Source of the DNA: Candidatus Eiseniibacteriota bacterium
GTDB taxonomy: Bacteria > JAFGKV01
Length of the DNA: 6,642 bases
Reading direction: 5' to 3'
Assembly: GCA_025453925.1 (NCBI GenBank)
Contig: JALOPK010000186.1
Coordinates: 1 to 6,642, forward strand
The number at the start of each line of letters is the position of its first letter. Position 1 is the stretch's first letter. Under the pieces are notes generated by a model. The model was not told the DNA's origin. It made no database searches and saw nothing but the letters and a program-made list of their open reading frames with translations. Made by a program: the position numbers and the translations under genes. Below are positions 1 to 6,083 of this stretch, one piece after another.

Positions 1-1822
1 GGTGAGCAGCACCACCTCCGGTGGGTTGGCCGAACGCCCAGTCTCCTTCCGTCGTCCAGCCCGGGTCCTCATCCAGCAGCCACTGGTGGTACACCCGCTG
101 CGGGCCCACTGCCAGAATCACCTGCCGTGTCGTGTCGCCAAGGTGATCGGTGGTGTTGATGAACGAGACCGTCACCGAGTGCGCACCCTCCGGCAGCGCG
201 GCTGCCTCGTCCGCATTGATGCCGAACGTGATCTGCGTCGAGTCACCGGGAGGCAGCATGCCTCCCTGCGGCCCAGTGATCGCAAGCCAGGAGGGCACCG
301 AGTCGCATGAGACCTCATACTCGACCGCCTCCAGGGAGCGGTTGGTGATCGAGTAGACTGCTGTCGAGGGCTCGAACGGTCCGCTCACGTCTCCCGTCGG
401 CCTGAAGGCCCCCTCGGGGCTCACGCGGATACCGGTGTGGGTTCCCAACGCCTTGATGCAGAAGTTTGCGGTCGAGTCGGCGGCGTGCAGGTCCTCCCAC
501 TCACCACCGCTTCGATAGTAGCTCTGCCCGGGTTGAGAGGAAGACTCCACGATCACTCGGTACGATGCCCCCAGGAGCACCGGGATGTCCGAGGTGCGGT
601 CGAACGGCTGGCCCCCACGCGACAGGGAGAGGAAGATGTAGAAGTTCTCGCCGGAACGCACCTGGATCGGGCTCAACAGGTTCACCGTATGGAAGCCCCG
701 GTATTGGATGAATCCCGACACACTCCCCAAAGCGCCTGACAGCTCCCCGTCAAACCCGTCGTAGATGGTCGCCTGATACTCCACGGTGTCGGCGGCGGTG
801 CAGAAGCTCACCGCCTCGATCAACTCGTCATCCGCTGCGCTAAAGGCGTTCAAGGCTTCGGTGCAGTCAGCCATCGTGTCGCGCCACCCGTGGTAGTCGT
901 GGGAGTAGATCGCGTCGTAGCGCAGCGGCTCCACCCCCTGGAACGACACCGCACCCATCTGCGGATGCTGACCGCACCACTTGTCGTAGTATGAGATCCA
1001 GAAGAAGCCTTCGTTTCCCCACTCAGTTCCCCAACTGTTCTTGCATAGCCATGCCCCGGGACCGGGCGCCGGCGTGATCTTCGCATCATCCCAGCCCACG
1101 ATAGCGACCGCATGGTTCGGATCGAGGTTGCTCCCCGGTGGCTGGTACTGGATGAAGTCGCCGCTCATGAAGCCTGAGCCGTGACACATGCACGTGCCCA
1201 TGACGCCGTGTTCCATGACCGCATACTTGATGGTGTTGATGTTGGAGAGATCATCCCCCGCTGTGTACCATTCGATGTCCCGAGGCACGTAGAGATGGTA
1301 GCCAGTCTCCCAACGGTCTGACGCTTCCTCGAACGACTGACCGTCGATGTCGCGCACCGCTCCCTCACCCCGCGCCAGGTAAGCTTCGGTGACCATGTAG
1401 TCGCCGCCTTGATGCACGGTCAGTCCGCTGCCTGTTGGTGGCACGATGTCGTCGTTGTTGTGCTGGTTGAAGCCGTTCCACCAGTCCAGGTGGTACTCGG
1501 CGAGATCTGGTTCTCCCACCTCTCCGTTCGCCGCCCAGGCGCCGGTCATCGCCAGGTTGCCCTCCATGGCAGCCATGGCGCCGTGGGTCCAGCACGTGCC
1601 TCCCTGCTGCGACTTCACAGAGGTCACGTAGTTGAGACCATTGACGTCGCGCAGGTCGAATGAGGCTGGGGGTTGCGCCAAGCCCGCCCAGGGGATGGCG
1701 GCGACGCAGAATGCGACCAGGACTGCCGGCCGGCTTCGTGTCGGCCGTCGGCCGCTCAAAGGTCCGCCTGGTGGCCTCTGGGAAACGGGGTCAGTTCCAA
1801 ACTCACGATTTGGCGTGGGCAC
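1..1822 (-). CDS. Secreted papain-like (C1A) cysteine peptidase with lectin-like and BACON-like domains, 3' end beyond window
   Basis: Exported endopeptidase of the papain superfamily; 607 codons are visible and no stop is reached. Numbering from the GTG at 1822: hydrophobic signal segment about 33-49 ending GLA before QPP; catalytic Cys77 in SQQGGTCWTHGAM, His237 in DPNHAVAIVGWDD and Asn262 in CKNSWGTEWGNEGFFWISY, so the triad is complete. Residues about 301-460 resemble the lectin-like domain that follows such peptidases in bacteria and archaea. Residues about 463-573 form an Ig/BACON-like beta domain with ITN, SWLAITG, LPPGDS and VSFINTT motifs. From 577 a new domain begins (LDEDPGWTTEGDWAFGQP) and is cut by the edge. 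No ATG precedes the catalytic Cys, so the start is non-ATG. GTG 1822 has AGGGG 8 bases upstream and lies 11 bases after the previous stop, suggesting translational coupling. TTG 1759 (AGGCGG upstream) would give a more normal signal peptide. The family call is firm, the start is not. Confidence 0.9.
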   Translation of the reverse strand, partial: MPTPNREFGTDPVSQRPPGGPLSGRRPTRSRPAVLVAFCVAAIPWAGLAQPPASFDLRDVNGLNYVTSVKSQQGGTCWTHGAMAAMEGNLAMTGAWAANGEVGEPDLAEYHLDWWNGFNQHNNDDIVPPTGSGLTVHQGGDYMVTEAYLARGEGAVRDIDGQSFEEASDRWETGYHLYVPRDIEWYTAGDDLSNINTIKYAVMEHGVMGTCMCHGSGFMSGDFIQYQPPGSNLDPNHAVAIVGWDDAKITPAPGPGAWLCKNSWGTEWGNEGFFWISYYDKWCGQHPQMGAVSFQGVEPLRYDAIYSHDYHGWRDTMADCTEALNAFSAADDELIEAVSFCTAADTVEYQATIYDGFDGELSGALGSVSGFIQYRGFHTVNLLSPIQVRSGENFYIFLSLSRGGQPFDRTSDIPVLLGASYRVIVESSSQPGQSYYRSGGEWEDLHAADSTANFCIKALGTHTGIRVSPEGAFRPTGDVSGPFEPSTAVYSITNRSLEAVEYEVSCDSVPSWLAITGPQGGMLPPGDSTQITFGINADEAAALPEGAHSVTVSFINTTDHLGDTTRQVILAVGPQRVYHQWLLDEDPGWTTEGDWAFGQPTGGGAAH

Positions 1823-1833
1823 AGCTCCAACCC

Positions 1834-4242
1834 CTACTCCAGCAGGATTACCTTCCTTGCGTCCGCCGCCTTGAGCCCATTCGCCTGCACCCGTAACAAG
1901 TAGGCTCCCGTTGGCACCGGCCCCCCATCGATCCCTCGAATCTGCCACGTCACGGCATGCGACCCCTCGTGATCGGGCATACCCCCCAAGGAGGCTACCT
2001 GGCGCCCAAGAAGATCGTACAGACCGAGCGAGATCGGACCGTGGGCGCCCGAGGGCAGGGCGCCAACCGCGTAGCTGACCCTCGCCGCGCCAGCGACAGG
2101 GTTCGGGCTCACAGCCAGCAATTGCAGGGGCCCGGGCGATAGAACGATCCATCGGCCTTCTCCCTCGCTCGGATCCCAGTACGCGTATCTGAGGTCACCT
2201 TTCGACAGGTCATGATAGGCTATGTGAGGGACATCATTCTCGTCCAACGCAATCGAGGGGGAAGAGCCGACGTTTCCGATGCTGTCAACCACTTGGTGGT
2301 GCCATCCGGAGGCATCCAGCCAGGCATACTTCAGATTGCCGTTTGTCGCGTCATAGTGGGCAATGCGAGGACGGCCATTCGAATCGAGCGCGATCGACGT
2401 CCCCCAGCCGACTCTCCCGATGCTGTCGACGGTCTGGATGTGCCAGCCAGATGCATCCACGTAGGCGTAGCGAAGATCATCGTCACCGGCGAGGTAGCTC
2501 ACGTGAGGACAATCGGCCGTGTCGATGGTGTCGATGGTGATGTCGATGCCTCCCTTCACGTTGTCCCTGTCCAAGACTTCGGTGAACCAGCCTTGCTGGT
2601 CCCTCCTCGCGTACTTTAGGTCGTTGGCAGGTGAAGCATAGTGCACAACGTGAACCCTTCCGATCGAGTCGAGAGCGATCTCAGTGGATCTGCCGCCTTC
2701 GCCGCTGGCGTCCACGGTCTCCACAACCCATCCCCCACCATCATCGTGCGCATACTTCAGCCGGTTGTTGTCAGAGTCTTGGTAGCTGACATGCGGATAG
2801 CCGGATGCGTCAAGCGACAGAGAGGCATAGGCACCGACGCTCCCAACGGCATCGACCACGTCGATGTGCCATCCCGAACCATTATGGAAGGCGTACTTTA
2901 GATCGCTGGTCGACGCATCCCAATAGCTGATCCGCGGCCAGCCTTCCGGACTCAACGCCAGACAGTCGTACTGGCCGACCCACCCTTCGGTATCGACCAC
3001 AGAGTGGTGCCAACCCGACTCATCCTCGGAAGTGTACCGTAGTTCGCCTCGTAGCACATCGCAGTGGGAGATGCACGCGAATCCAGCGTCATCAAGTGCC
3101 AGCGACGGTTGGTGCCCTGCGACCGCACACGTGTCGACGGTGGCAATGCCCCAGGTCCCGCCTGCCGAACTCGCATACCTCACTCGCTGGTTCGTCCAGT
3201 CGTAGTACACGACGTGAAGGACGTTCGCCACGCCTTCCGCGAGTCCCCCGCTCGAACCCACGTCCCCACTCCCGTCCACTATCTCGACTTGCCAGGCACC
3301 CTCTGCACGCCAGGCATGCCGGAGCGATCCATTCGTCGCATCCAGGTAGCAGATGTGGGGGTATCCGTTCGTGTCCAACCTGAGGGAGGCGAACTCTCCG
3401 ACATCCCCCTGCGAGTCGACGACCTCGATCCTCCACTGCACGCCGTCCGACTTGGCGAACTTCAGGTCGCGGCTCTCGCCGTCCACGTAGGCAACGCAGG
3501 GGTCGCCTCCCCCGTCCAAGGCTAGCGAGGGGTGCGTACCGACTGCACCCTCCCCGTCGACAACACGTACGTCCCACCAGATGCCTTCGTGGTAAGCATA
3601 CTTGAGGTCCTGGTTGGTGAGGTCCCAATAGGCGAGGTGCCTGTCTCCATCTTCCTCGACAATCAACGAGGAGTAGGGGCCGACGATACCCTCGGTGTCG
3701 ATGGCCTCGACGAGCCAATAGCCACCTTCCTTGTGGGCATACTTCATGTCCCCGTTCGTGTAGTCGTAGTAGCTGATGTGGGGAAGGCCCTGCGCGTCTA
3801 TGCACAGCGAGCTACTCAGGCCAACACTGCCTGCGCTGTCGACGACCTCGAGGTGCCACCCCGCCGCGTCCTCATACGCATAGGTGAGGTCCTCTTCGAA
3901 CGCGCCAATGCCGGAGCAAAAGCTGACATGAGGATGGCCCCCGTCGTCGAGCACAAAGGAGTGTCCGCCCAGGGGGGCTTCCGCGCACTGGTCGACCACG
4001 ACCGATCGCCAGTCCACACCGTCATGCCAGTAATGGTAGAGGTTGTCACTACCACAGACCATATGTGGACGGCCCGCGGCGTCGCACTGGATCAGGCGCT
4101 CGCCGAGCAGGTCGATCTCACGGGGACACTCGACACCCTGCACTACCCAGCCTCCTGCGTGCGAGAGACCCGCAAGCGCCATCAAGAGAACCGGATAGAC
4201 GCAGACGCCGGAGCTTCGATCCCTCCCTTCGTCTCGCTGCAC
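1834..4242 (-). CDS. Secreted 14-repeat beta-propeller-like protein with FlgD/Por-type C-terminal domain
   Basis: Exported protein of 802 residues with no recognisable catalytic motif. The start chosen is GTG 4242, because AAGGAGG lies exactly 8 bases upstream; an upstream in-frame TTG (4263) lacks such a site. Residues 1-29 form a signal peptide (VYPVLLMALAGLSHA, then GG). Residues about 44-700 are fourteen tandem units of about 47 residues with the pattern SLALD..G.PHISY.D..N.DLKYA....GW...VVD..G.VG. Residues about 701-802 contain VSPNP, LGLYDLLGRQVA and PTGAYLLRV, typical of FlgD-like/type 9 sorting-type C-terminal domains of FCB bacteria, implying surface delivery. Fourteen units would suit two seven-bladed propellers, but that fold is inference. 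It is followed 11 bases later by the peptidase gene. The 126-base gap to the upstream thioredoxin gene shows no clear promoter or terminator. Likely roles are binding or adhesion; the function is unknown. Confidence 0.9.
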   Translation of the reverse strand: MQRDEGRDRSSGVCVYPVLLMALAGLSHAGGWVVQGVECPREIDLLGERLIQCDAAGRPHMVCGSDNLYHYWHDGVDWRSVVVDQCAEAPLGGHSFVLDDGGHPHVSFCSGIGAFEEDLTYAYEDAAGWHLEVVDSAGSVGLSSSLCIDAQGLPHISYYDYTNGDMKYAHKEGGYWLVEAIDTEGIVGPYSSLIVEEDGDRHLAYWDLTNQDLKYAYHEGIWWDVRVVDGEGAVGTHPSLALDGGGDPCVAYVDGESRDLKFAKSDGVQWRIEVVDSQGDVGEFASLRLDTNGYPHICYLDATNGSLRHAWRAEGAWQVEIVDGSGDVGSSGGLAEGVANVLHVVYYDWTNQRVRYASSAGGTWGIATVDTCAVAGHQPSLALDDAGFACISHCDVLRGELRYTSEDESGWHHSVVDTEGWVGQYDCLALSPEGWPRISYWDASTSDLKYAFHNGSGWHIDVVDAVGSVGAYASLSLDASGYPHVSYQDSDNNRLKYAHDDGGGWVVETVDASGEGGRSTEIALDSIGRVHVVHYASPANDLKYARRDQQGWFTEVLDRDNVKGGIDITIDTIDTADCPHVSYLAGDDDLRYAYVDASGWHIQTVDSIGRVGWGTSIALDSNGRPRIAHYDATNGNLKYAWLDASGWHHQVVDSIGNVGSSPSIALDENDVPHIAYHDLSKGDLRYAYWDPSEGEGRWIVLSPGPLQLLAVSPNPVAGAARVSYAVGALPSGAHGPISLGLYDLLGRQVASLGGMPDHEGSHAVTWQIRGIDGGPVPTGAYLLRVQANGLKAADARKVILLE
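2143..4113 (-). repeat. Fourteen tandem ~141-bp coding repeats
   Basis: Within the large repeat protein, units 3 to 11 and 13 are each exactly 47 residues (141 bp). Units 1, 2, 12 and 14 vary slightly. Conserved positions are a SLALD-type strand, PHISYYD, DLKYA, a GW pair and VVD..G.VG. The units are well diverged at DNA level. Unit 7 (LAEGVANVLHVVYYDW) is the most degenerate and unit 12 is 48 residues. Confidence 0.9.
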
Positions 4243-4250
4243 GTTCACAG

Positions 4251-4257
4251 CCTCCTT
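4251..4257 (-). promoter_or_regulatory. Shine-Dalgarno site fixing the repeat-protein start
   Basis: The minus strand reads AAGGAGG, a perfect anti-16S match, with an 8-base spacer to GTG 4242. A GTG two codons earlier (4248) would be only 2 bases away, so 4242 is the preferred start. Confidence 0.75.
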
Positions 4258-4368
4258 CCGCAACCCTCAGTTCTTGATAGTCAGCGGTTTGTACCTGCTG
4301 GGAGTCCTCGAAGGTCGTATTGAATCGCTTGGCCAACGGGGATTCCGACCTCTTCCTCCATCTAGCCA

Positions 4369-4962
4369 CTAACCCGGCACGCCTTTCACGTATCGCGCAA
4401 TGCGCAGCATTCCCTCAGTGTCCGTGGGACCGGGCCAGGAGGCCAGGACCACGCCATCCTTGCTCACCAAAAGAGTTGAAGGAGTGCCCTTGATCCCGAG
4501 CGTCTCCTCCAGGTGGAAACCTTTCGGGATCCAACCCACCTCAAGAGCTTGAGCGGGCCAGTCGGCCGTGAACGGCTCATCATCACCCTGAGACTCGGCC
4601 AATGCGAGCATCCGAATCCCAGCGGGGAGCTCCTGGGCCATCCGCTCCCAGAGAGAAAATGCCACCTGGCACGCTGGGCAGTTAGGGGAGAAGATCGCGA
4701 GAACATAGCAGCGAACTGCCGGATCGTCATAGGTGATGACGGCGTCGACGCCGGAACCGTCTTGGTACGGGATCACTGAGAATTGCTCGCCAGCCAAGGG
4801 GAGCGGAAGCGGGGGAACTCGGGCCTGACTGGCCACCCGTTCCTTCAGCGTTCTGTTCTGAGCCGCTAGCAGTGAACACAACACGGCAAGGGCCAGGGCC
4901 GCCGCGTAGGAGTACAGCGAACTCGGCCCTTGCTTTCTGATCCCGTCAGCGGCGCGTCCCAC
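4369..4962 (-). CDS. Membrane-anchored thioredoxin-fold (TlpA/redoxin-like) oxidoreductase
   Basis: Predicted thiol-disulfide oxidoreductase acting on the outer side of the inner membrane; 197 residues from GTG 4962. A short basic stretch (GRAADGIRKQG) precedes one membrane helix at about residues 16-34 (LYSYAAALALAVLCSLLAA), which suggests an N-in, C-out anchor. The thioredoxin-like domain follows: IFSPNCPACQVAF carries the redox pair Cys95-Pro-Ala-Cys98, and GIKGTPSTLLVSKDG supplies the conserved cis-proline at about 161. The size and anchor match TlpA/ResA-like proteins; CPAC is not the classical DsbA or TrxA dipeptide, so the direction of the reaction is uncertain. The frame is open further upstream to a TTG at 5085 that would overlap the peptide gene. 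GTG 4962 is preferred because GGAGG lies just upstream and the reading upstream of it contains a hairpin and is not protein-like. Its neighbour encodes an eight-cysteine secreted peptide, a plausible substrate. Confidence 0.85.
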   Translation of the reverse strand: MGRAADGIRKQGPSSLYSYAAALALAVLCSLLAAQNRTLKERVASQARVPPLPLPLAGEQFSVIPYQDGSGVDAVITYDDPAVRCYVLAIFSPNCPACQVAFSLWERMAQELPAGIRMLALAESQGDDEPFTADWPAQALEVGWIPKGFHLEETLGIKGTPSTLLVSKDGVVLASWPGPTDTEGMLRIARYVKGVPG

Positions 4963-4966
4963 CGTA

Positions 4967-4971
4967 CCTCC
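4967..4971 (-). promoter_or_regulatory. Shine-Dalgarno site for the thioredoxin-like gene
   Basis: GGAGG on the minus strand, 4 bases before GTG 4962. It is the best ribosome site in the region and lies 4 bases downstream of the intercistronic hairpin. It supports the shorter start. Confidence 0.55.
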
Positions 4972-4975
4972 GTGG

Positions 4976-5017
4976 CCCGCGGCATGGGGCGCTGAAGCGC
5001 CTTCCCCACACCGCGGG
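4976..5017 (-). promoter_or_regulatory. Intercistronic RNA hairpin between peptide and thioredoxin genes
   Basis: Read as minus-strand RNA, 12 bases at each end pair completely (CCCGCGGUGUGG with CCAUGCCGCGGG, including two adjacent G-U wobbles). A 4-base bulge GGAA follows, then a 5-bp stem GGCGC/GCGCC closed by UUCA. On the opposite strand the two wobbles become A-C mismatches, so the fold favours the minus-strand transcript. No U-run follows, so it is not a classical terminator. A role in processing, stability or translation of the downstream gene is inference. Confidence 0.6.
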
Positions 5018-5065
5018 ACGGGTTCTGTCAATCTCCGACGCGCTCGAACAGTGCCGCACAGTGCG

Positions 5066-5332
5066 TCACTCGTTGGGGCACTCAATCATGTAGCACTGCA
5101 ATCCCTGCTGGGCCTGAGGCCAGCAGCACCAGTCGTCACTGGTGGGTTCGTAGCAAGCGTAGAGCCGAGAGGGATTGGAGTTGCAGCATTGGTCAGTCCA
5201 GACCACATAGCTCGGGTAGTGTGAGAGACACCAGTCCAGGGCCTGGGCGGGCGTTGGGATCAGGAGTGCGAGCACCCCGACGAGGGATGATAGCACGAAG
5301 ACCGCCAGTAGAAGGGCTCGGAGAGTTCGCAT
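5066..5332 (-). CDS. Small secreted cysteine-rich peptide precursor, 88 aa
   Basis: Not a family I recognise. From ATG 5332 the product has a strong signal peptide (MRTLRALLLAVFVLSSLVGVLALLIPTPAQA), with likely cleavage after Ala31. The mature part is about 57 residues, rich in aromatic residues, with eight cysteines at 35, 49, 50, 60, 69, 70, 80 and 85. Two stretches share the pattern CC-x9-CY (49-61 and 69-81), 20 residues apart and each preceded by an acidic residue, like an internal duplication. The frame is open upstream to 5584, but that part is not protein-like and would bury the signal peptide. GTG 5362, with GAGG 9 bases upstream, is an alternative start. The ribosome site before ATG 5332 is weak (AGG). 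The stop lies 103 bases before the thioredoxin-like gene, whose product could form its disulfides. Metal binding is the other obvious use of the CC pairs. Confidence 0.72.
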   Translation of the reverse strand: MRTLRALLLAVFVLSSLVGVLALLIPTPAQALDWCLSHYPSYVVWTDQCCNSNPSRLYACYEPTSDDWCCWPQAQQGLQCYMIECPNE

Positions 5333-5539
5333 GACGTGCCTGCGTTCGCGCTTGGTGACCACCGGGACAATCCTCGCCGTCTCTGAGCATGACGCGTGTC
5401 GCCACGGGGCCGGGCGTGGCCGACCACGGACGGTACAGCACCCCGGGCAGAAAGCCGCTCCTCCTTTCCTCTCAGGCAGTTCAGGCCTCCGCCGTAGCAT
5501 CAGACCGCGCACCCAAAGGCAACCGGCAGCAGGGTGGCA
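5333..5539 (-). other. Probable long untranslated leader of the peptide gene
   Basis: About 200 bases between the predicted promoter and ATG 5332 with no convincing gene. It holds a perfect AAGGAGG at 5460-5466 (minus strand) with no ATG, GTG or TTG at a normal distance behind it. Open frames here are arginine/proline-rich and lack family features. Confidence 0.4.
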
Positions 5540-5551
5540 AACTGCTGCTGT

Positions 5552-5578
5552 CACCAAAGTAGCAGACCAACTTTGGTG
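5552..5578. promoter_or_regulatory. Perfect 9-bp inverted repeat, candidate operator
   Basis: CACCAAAGT at 5552-5560 and ACTTTGGTG at 5570-5578 are perfect inverted copies around a 9-base centre. The centre-to-centre distance is 18 bp, close to two helical turns, as expected for a dimeric repressor. The site covers the spacer and -10 position of the minus-strand promoter. No T-run follows on either strand, arguing against a terminator. Confidence 0.55.
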
Positions 5579-5584
5579 TGTCAA
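5556..5584 (-). promoter_or_regulatory. Candidate sigma70-type promoter for the cysteine-rich peptide gene
   Basis: On the minus strand a perfect -35 TTGACA (5584-5579) is followed by exactly 17 bases and TACTTT (5561-5556), which matches three of six TATAAT positions. Transcription would start near 5549 and run left into the peptide gene with a leader of about 215 bases. The weak -10 suggests a regulated promoter. Confidence 0.45.
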
Positions 5585-5699
5585 CTGCTGTCGTCTACCG
5601 GTGAACTGCTAACATGACGACGACCGATACGACGCCATCGCGGAAGGAATAGCCCGATCTGTCCGAGTCGTACTGTCCATCTTGGAGTTGTCGGCCCCG

Positions 5700-5728
5700 T
5701 TGACAGTGACCGAACCTTGGTTGAATAT
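5700..5728 (+). promoter_or_regulatory. Weak candidate plus-strand promoter
   Basis: TTGACA at 5700-5705, a 17-base spacer, then GAATAT at 5723-5728 (three of six -10 matches). It points toward the right-hand repeat-protein gene but lies about 350 bases before its start, so the assignment is tentative. Confidence 0.25.
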
Positions 5729-5848
5729 GGTGCAGTGCAAGACCCCGAGTCCAGGGCTGTGCACTCAAGGTGGAGGTGGTGGGAACATTGCATGCTGCCC
5801 GCGGCCTGAGGAGGCGCCGACCGTGACGGCTGAACCAGCAAGAGAGTT

Positions 5849-5866
5849 CCCCCAGCTTTGCCGGGG
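5849..5866. repeat. Imperfect copy of a GGCTTTGCC hairpin repeat
   Basis: CCCCCAGCTTTGCCGGGG folds with one A-C mismatch around a TTT loop. It matches the perfect copy at 6124-6141 at all but one of 18 positions and lies in the same orientation, 275 bp away. It could be an interspersed REP-like repeat or the end of a decayed element. Confidence 0.45.
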
Positions 5867-6030
5867 AGGCCGCCAGAGTCTGACAGTTCCGGGAATCCAT
5901 CCGGGATACTGGGGAATGGGGGCGAGTGGCAGTCGATGGCCTCTTGCGGAGCTGTTAGGGTCATGAGGAGATGCGGAGCGTGGAGTTTGAGGACAATGAG
6001 GGGCGAGACACGCCTCAGCGGAGGCAGGAA

Positions 6031-6064
6031 GGGGGAAGGATAGGGTGGGTGAAGGGAAAAGGGG
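6031..6064 (+). promoter_or_regulatory. Potential G-quadruplex in purine-rich leader
   Basis: Plus-strand G runs at 6031-6035, 6043-6045, 6047-6049, 6054-6056 and 6061-6064 are separated by loops of 7, 1, 4 and 4 bases. The last four satisfy the canonical four-run rule with short loops. The motif ends 19 bases before the ATG at 6084, so it would fall in the leader of the right-hand gene. Folding is not shown by sequence alone. Confidence 0.5.
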
Positions 6065-6083
6065 ACACGCCAGTCAACGAGCA

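Larger units (their letters stand above)
5540..5610. repeat. Three AACTGCT direct repeats around the promoter
   Basis: AACTGCT occurs at 5540-5546, 5583-5589 and 5604-5610. The start-to-start spacings of 43 and 21 bp are close to four and two helical turns, so the copies would face the same side of the DNA. One abuts the -35, one lies about 20 bp upstream of it and one sits near the predicted start. The first two extend to AACTGCTG and flank the inverted repeat. Confidence 0.45.
5611..6030. other. Gene-poor stretch, no supported gene
   Basis: Open frames of up to 179 codons exist here but lack ribosome sites, domains and protein-like composition (long Ser/Pro/Arg runs). I see no tRNA or rRNA. 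The stretch holds a possible plus-strand promoter, one imperfect hairpin repeat and, from about 5955, an increasingly purine-rich plus strand. It may be degraded mobile or repeat DNA. Confidence 0.5.

Noticed and set aside
1730-1755. GC-rich inverted repeat between repeat and peptidase genes
   Set aside because: The CGGCCG-rich pairing is imperfect and lies in the peptidase signal-peptide coding region, expected from Arg/Pro/Ala codons.
3092-3805. 237-codon minus-strand open frame inside the repeat gene
   Set aside because: Arg/Gly-rich frame-shifted reading of the same repeats, no export signal or domain.
2143-4113. Regular 141-bp periodicity as a CRISPR array or satellite
   Set aside because: The repeats are long, diverged and in frame, encoding a clear repeat protein with no spacer structure.
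3532-4323. 263-codon plus-strand open frame
   Set aside because: It is antisense to the tandem repeats; its apparent repeated pattern (VDDLEVP, VDGLDEP) is the mirror of the VVD/SLALD units. No ribosome site.
4963-5085. Upstream extension of the thioredoxin-like protein to 238 residues
   Set aside because: It would start at a TTG overlapping the peptide gene without a ribosome site, and its extra residues are encoded by the hairpin. GTG 4962 with GGAGG is better.
5333-5584. Upstream extension of the cysteine-rich peptide to 172 residues
   Set aside because: It would bury a clear signal peptide 84 residues inside the protein and begin with a TTG inside the predicted -35 element.
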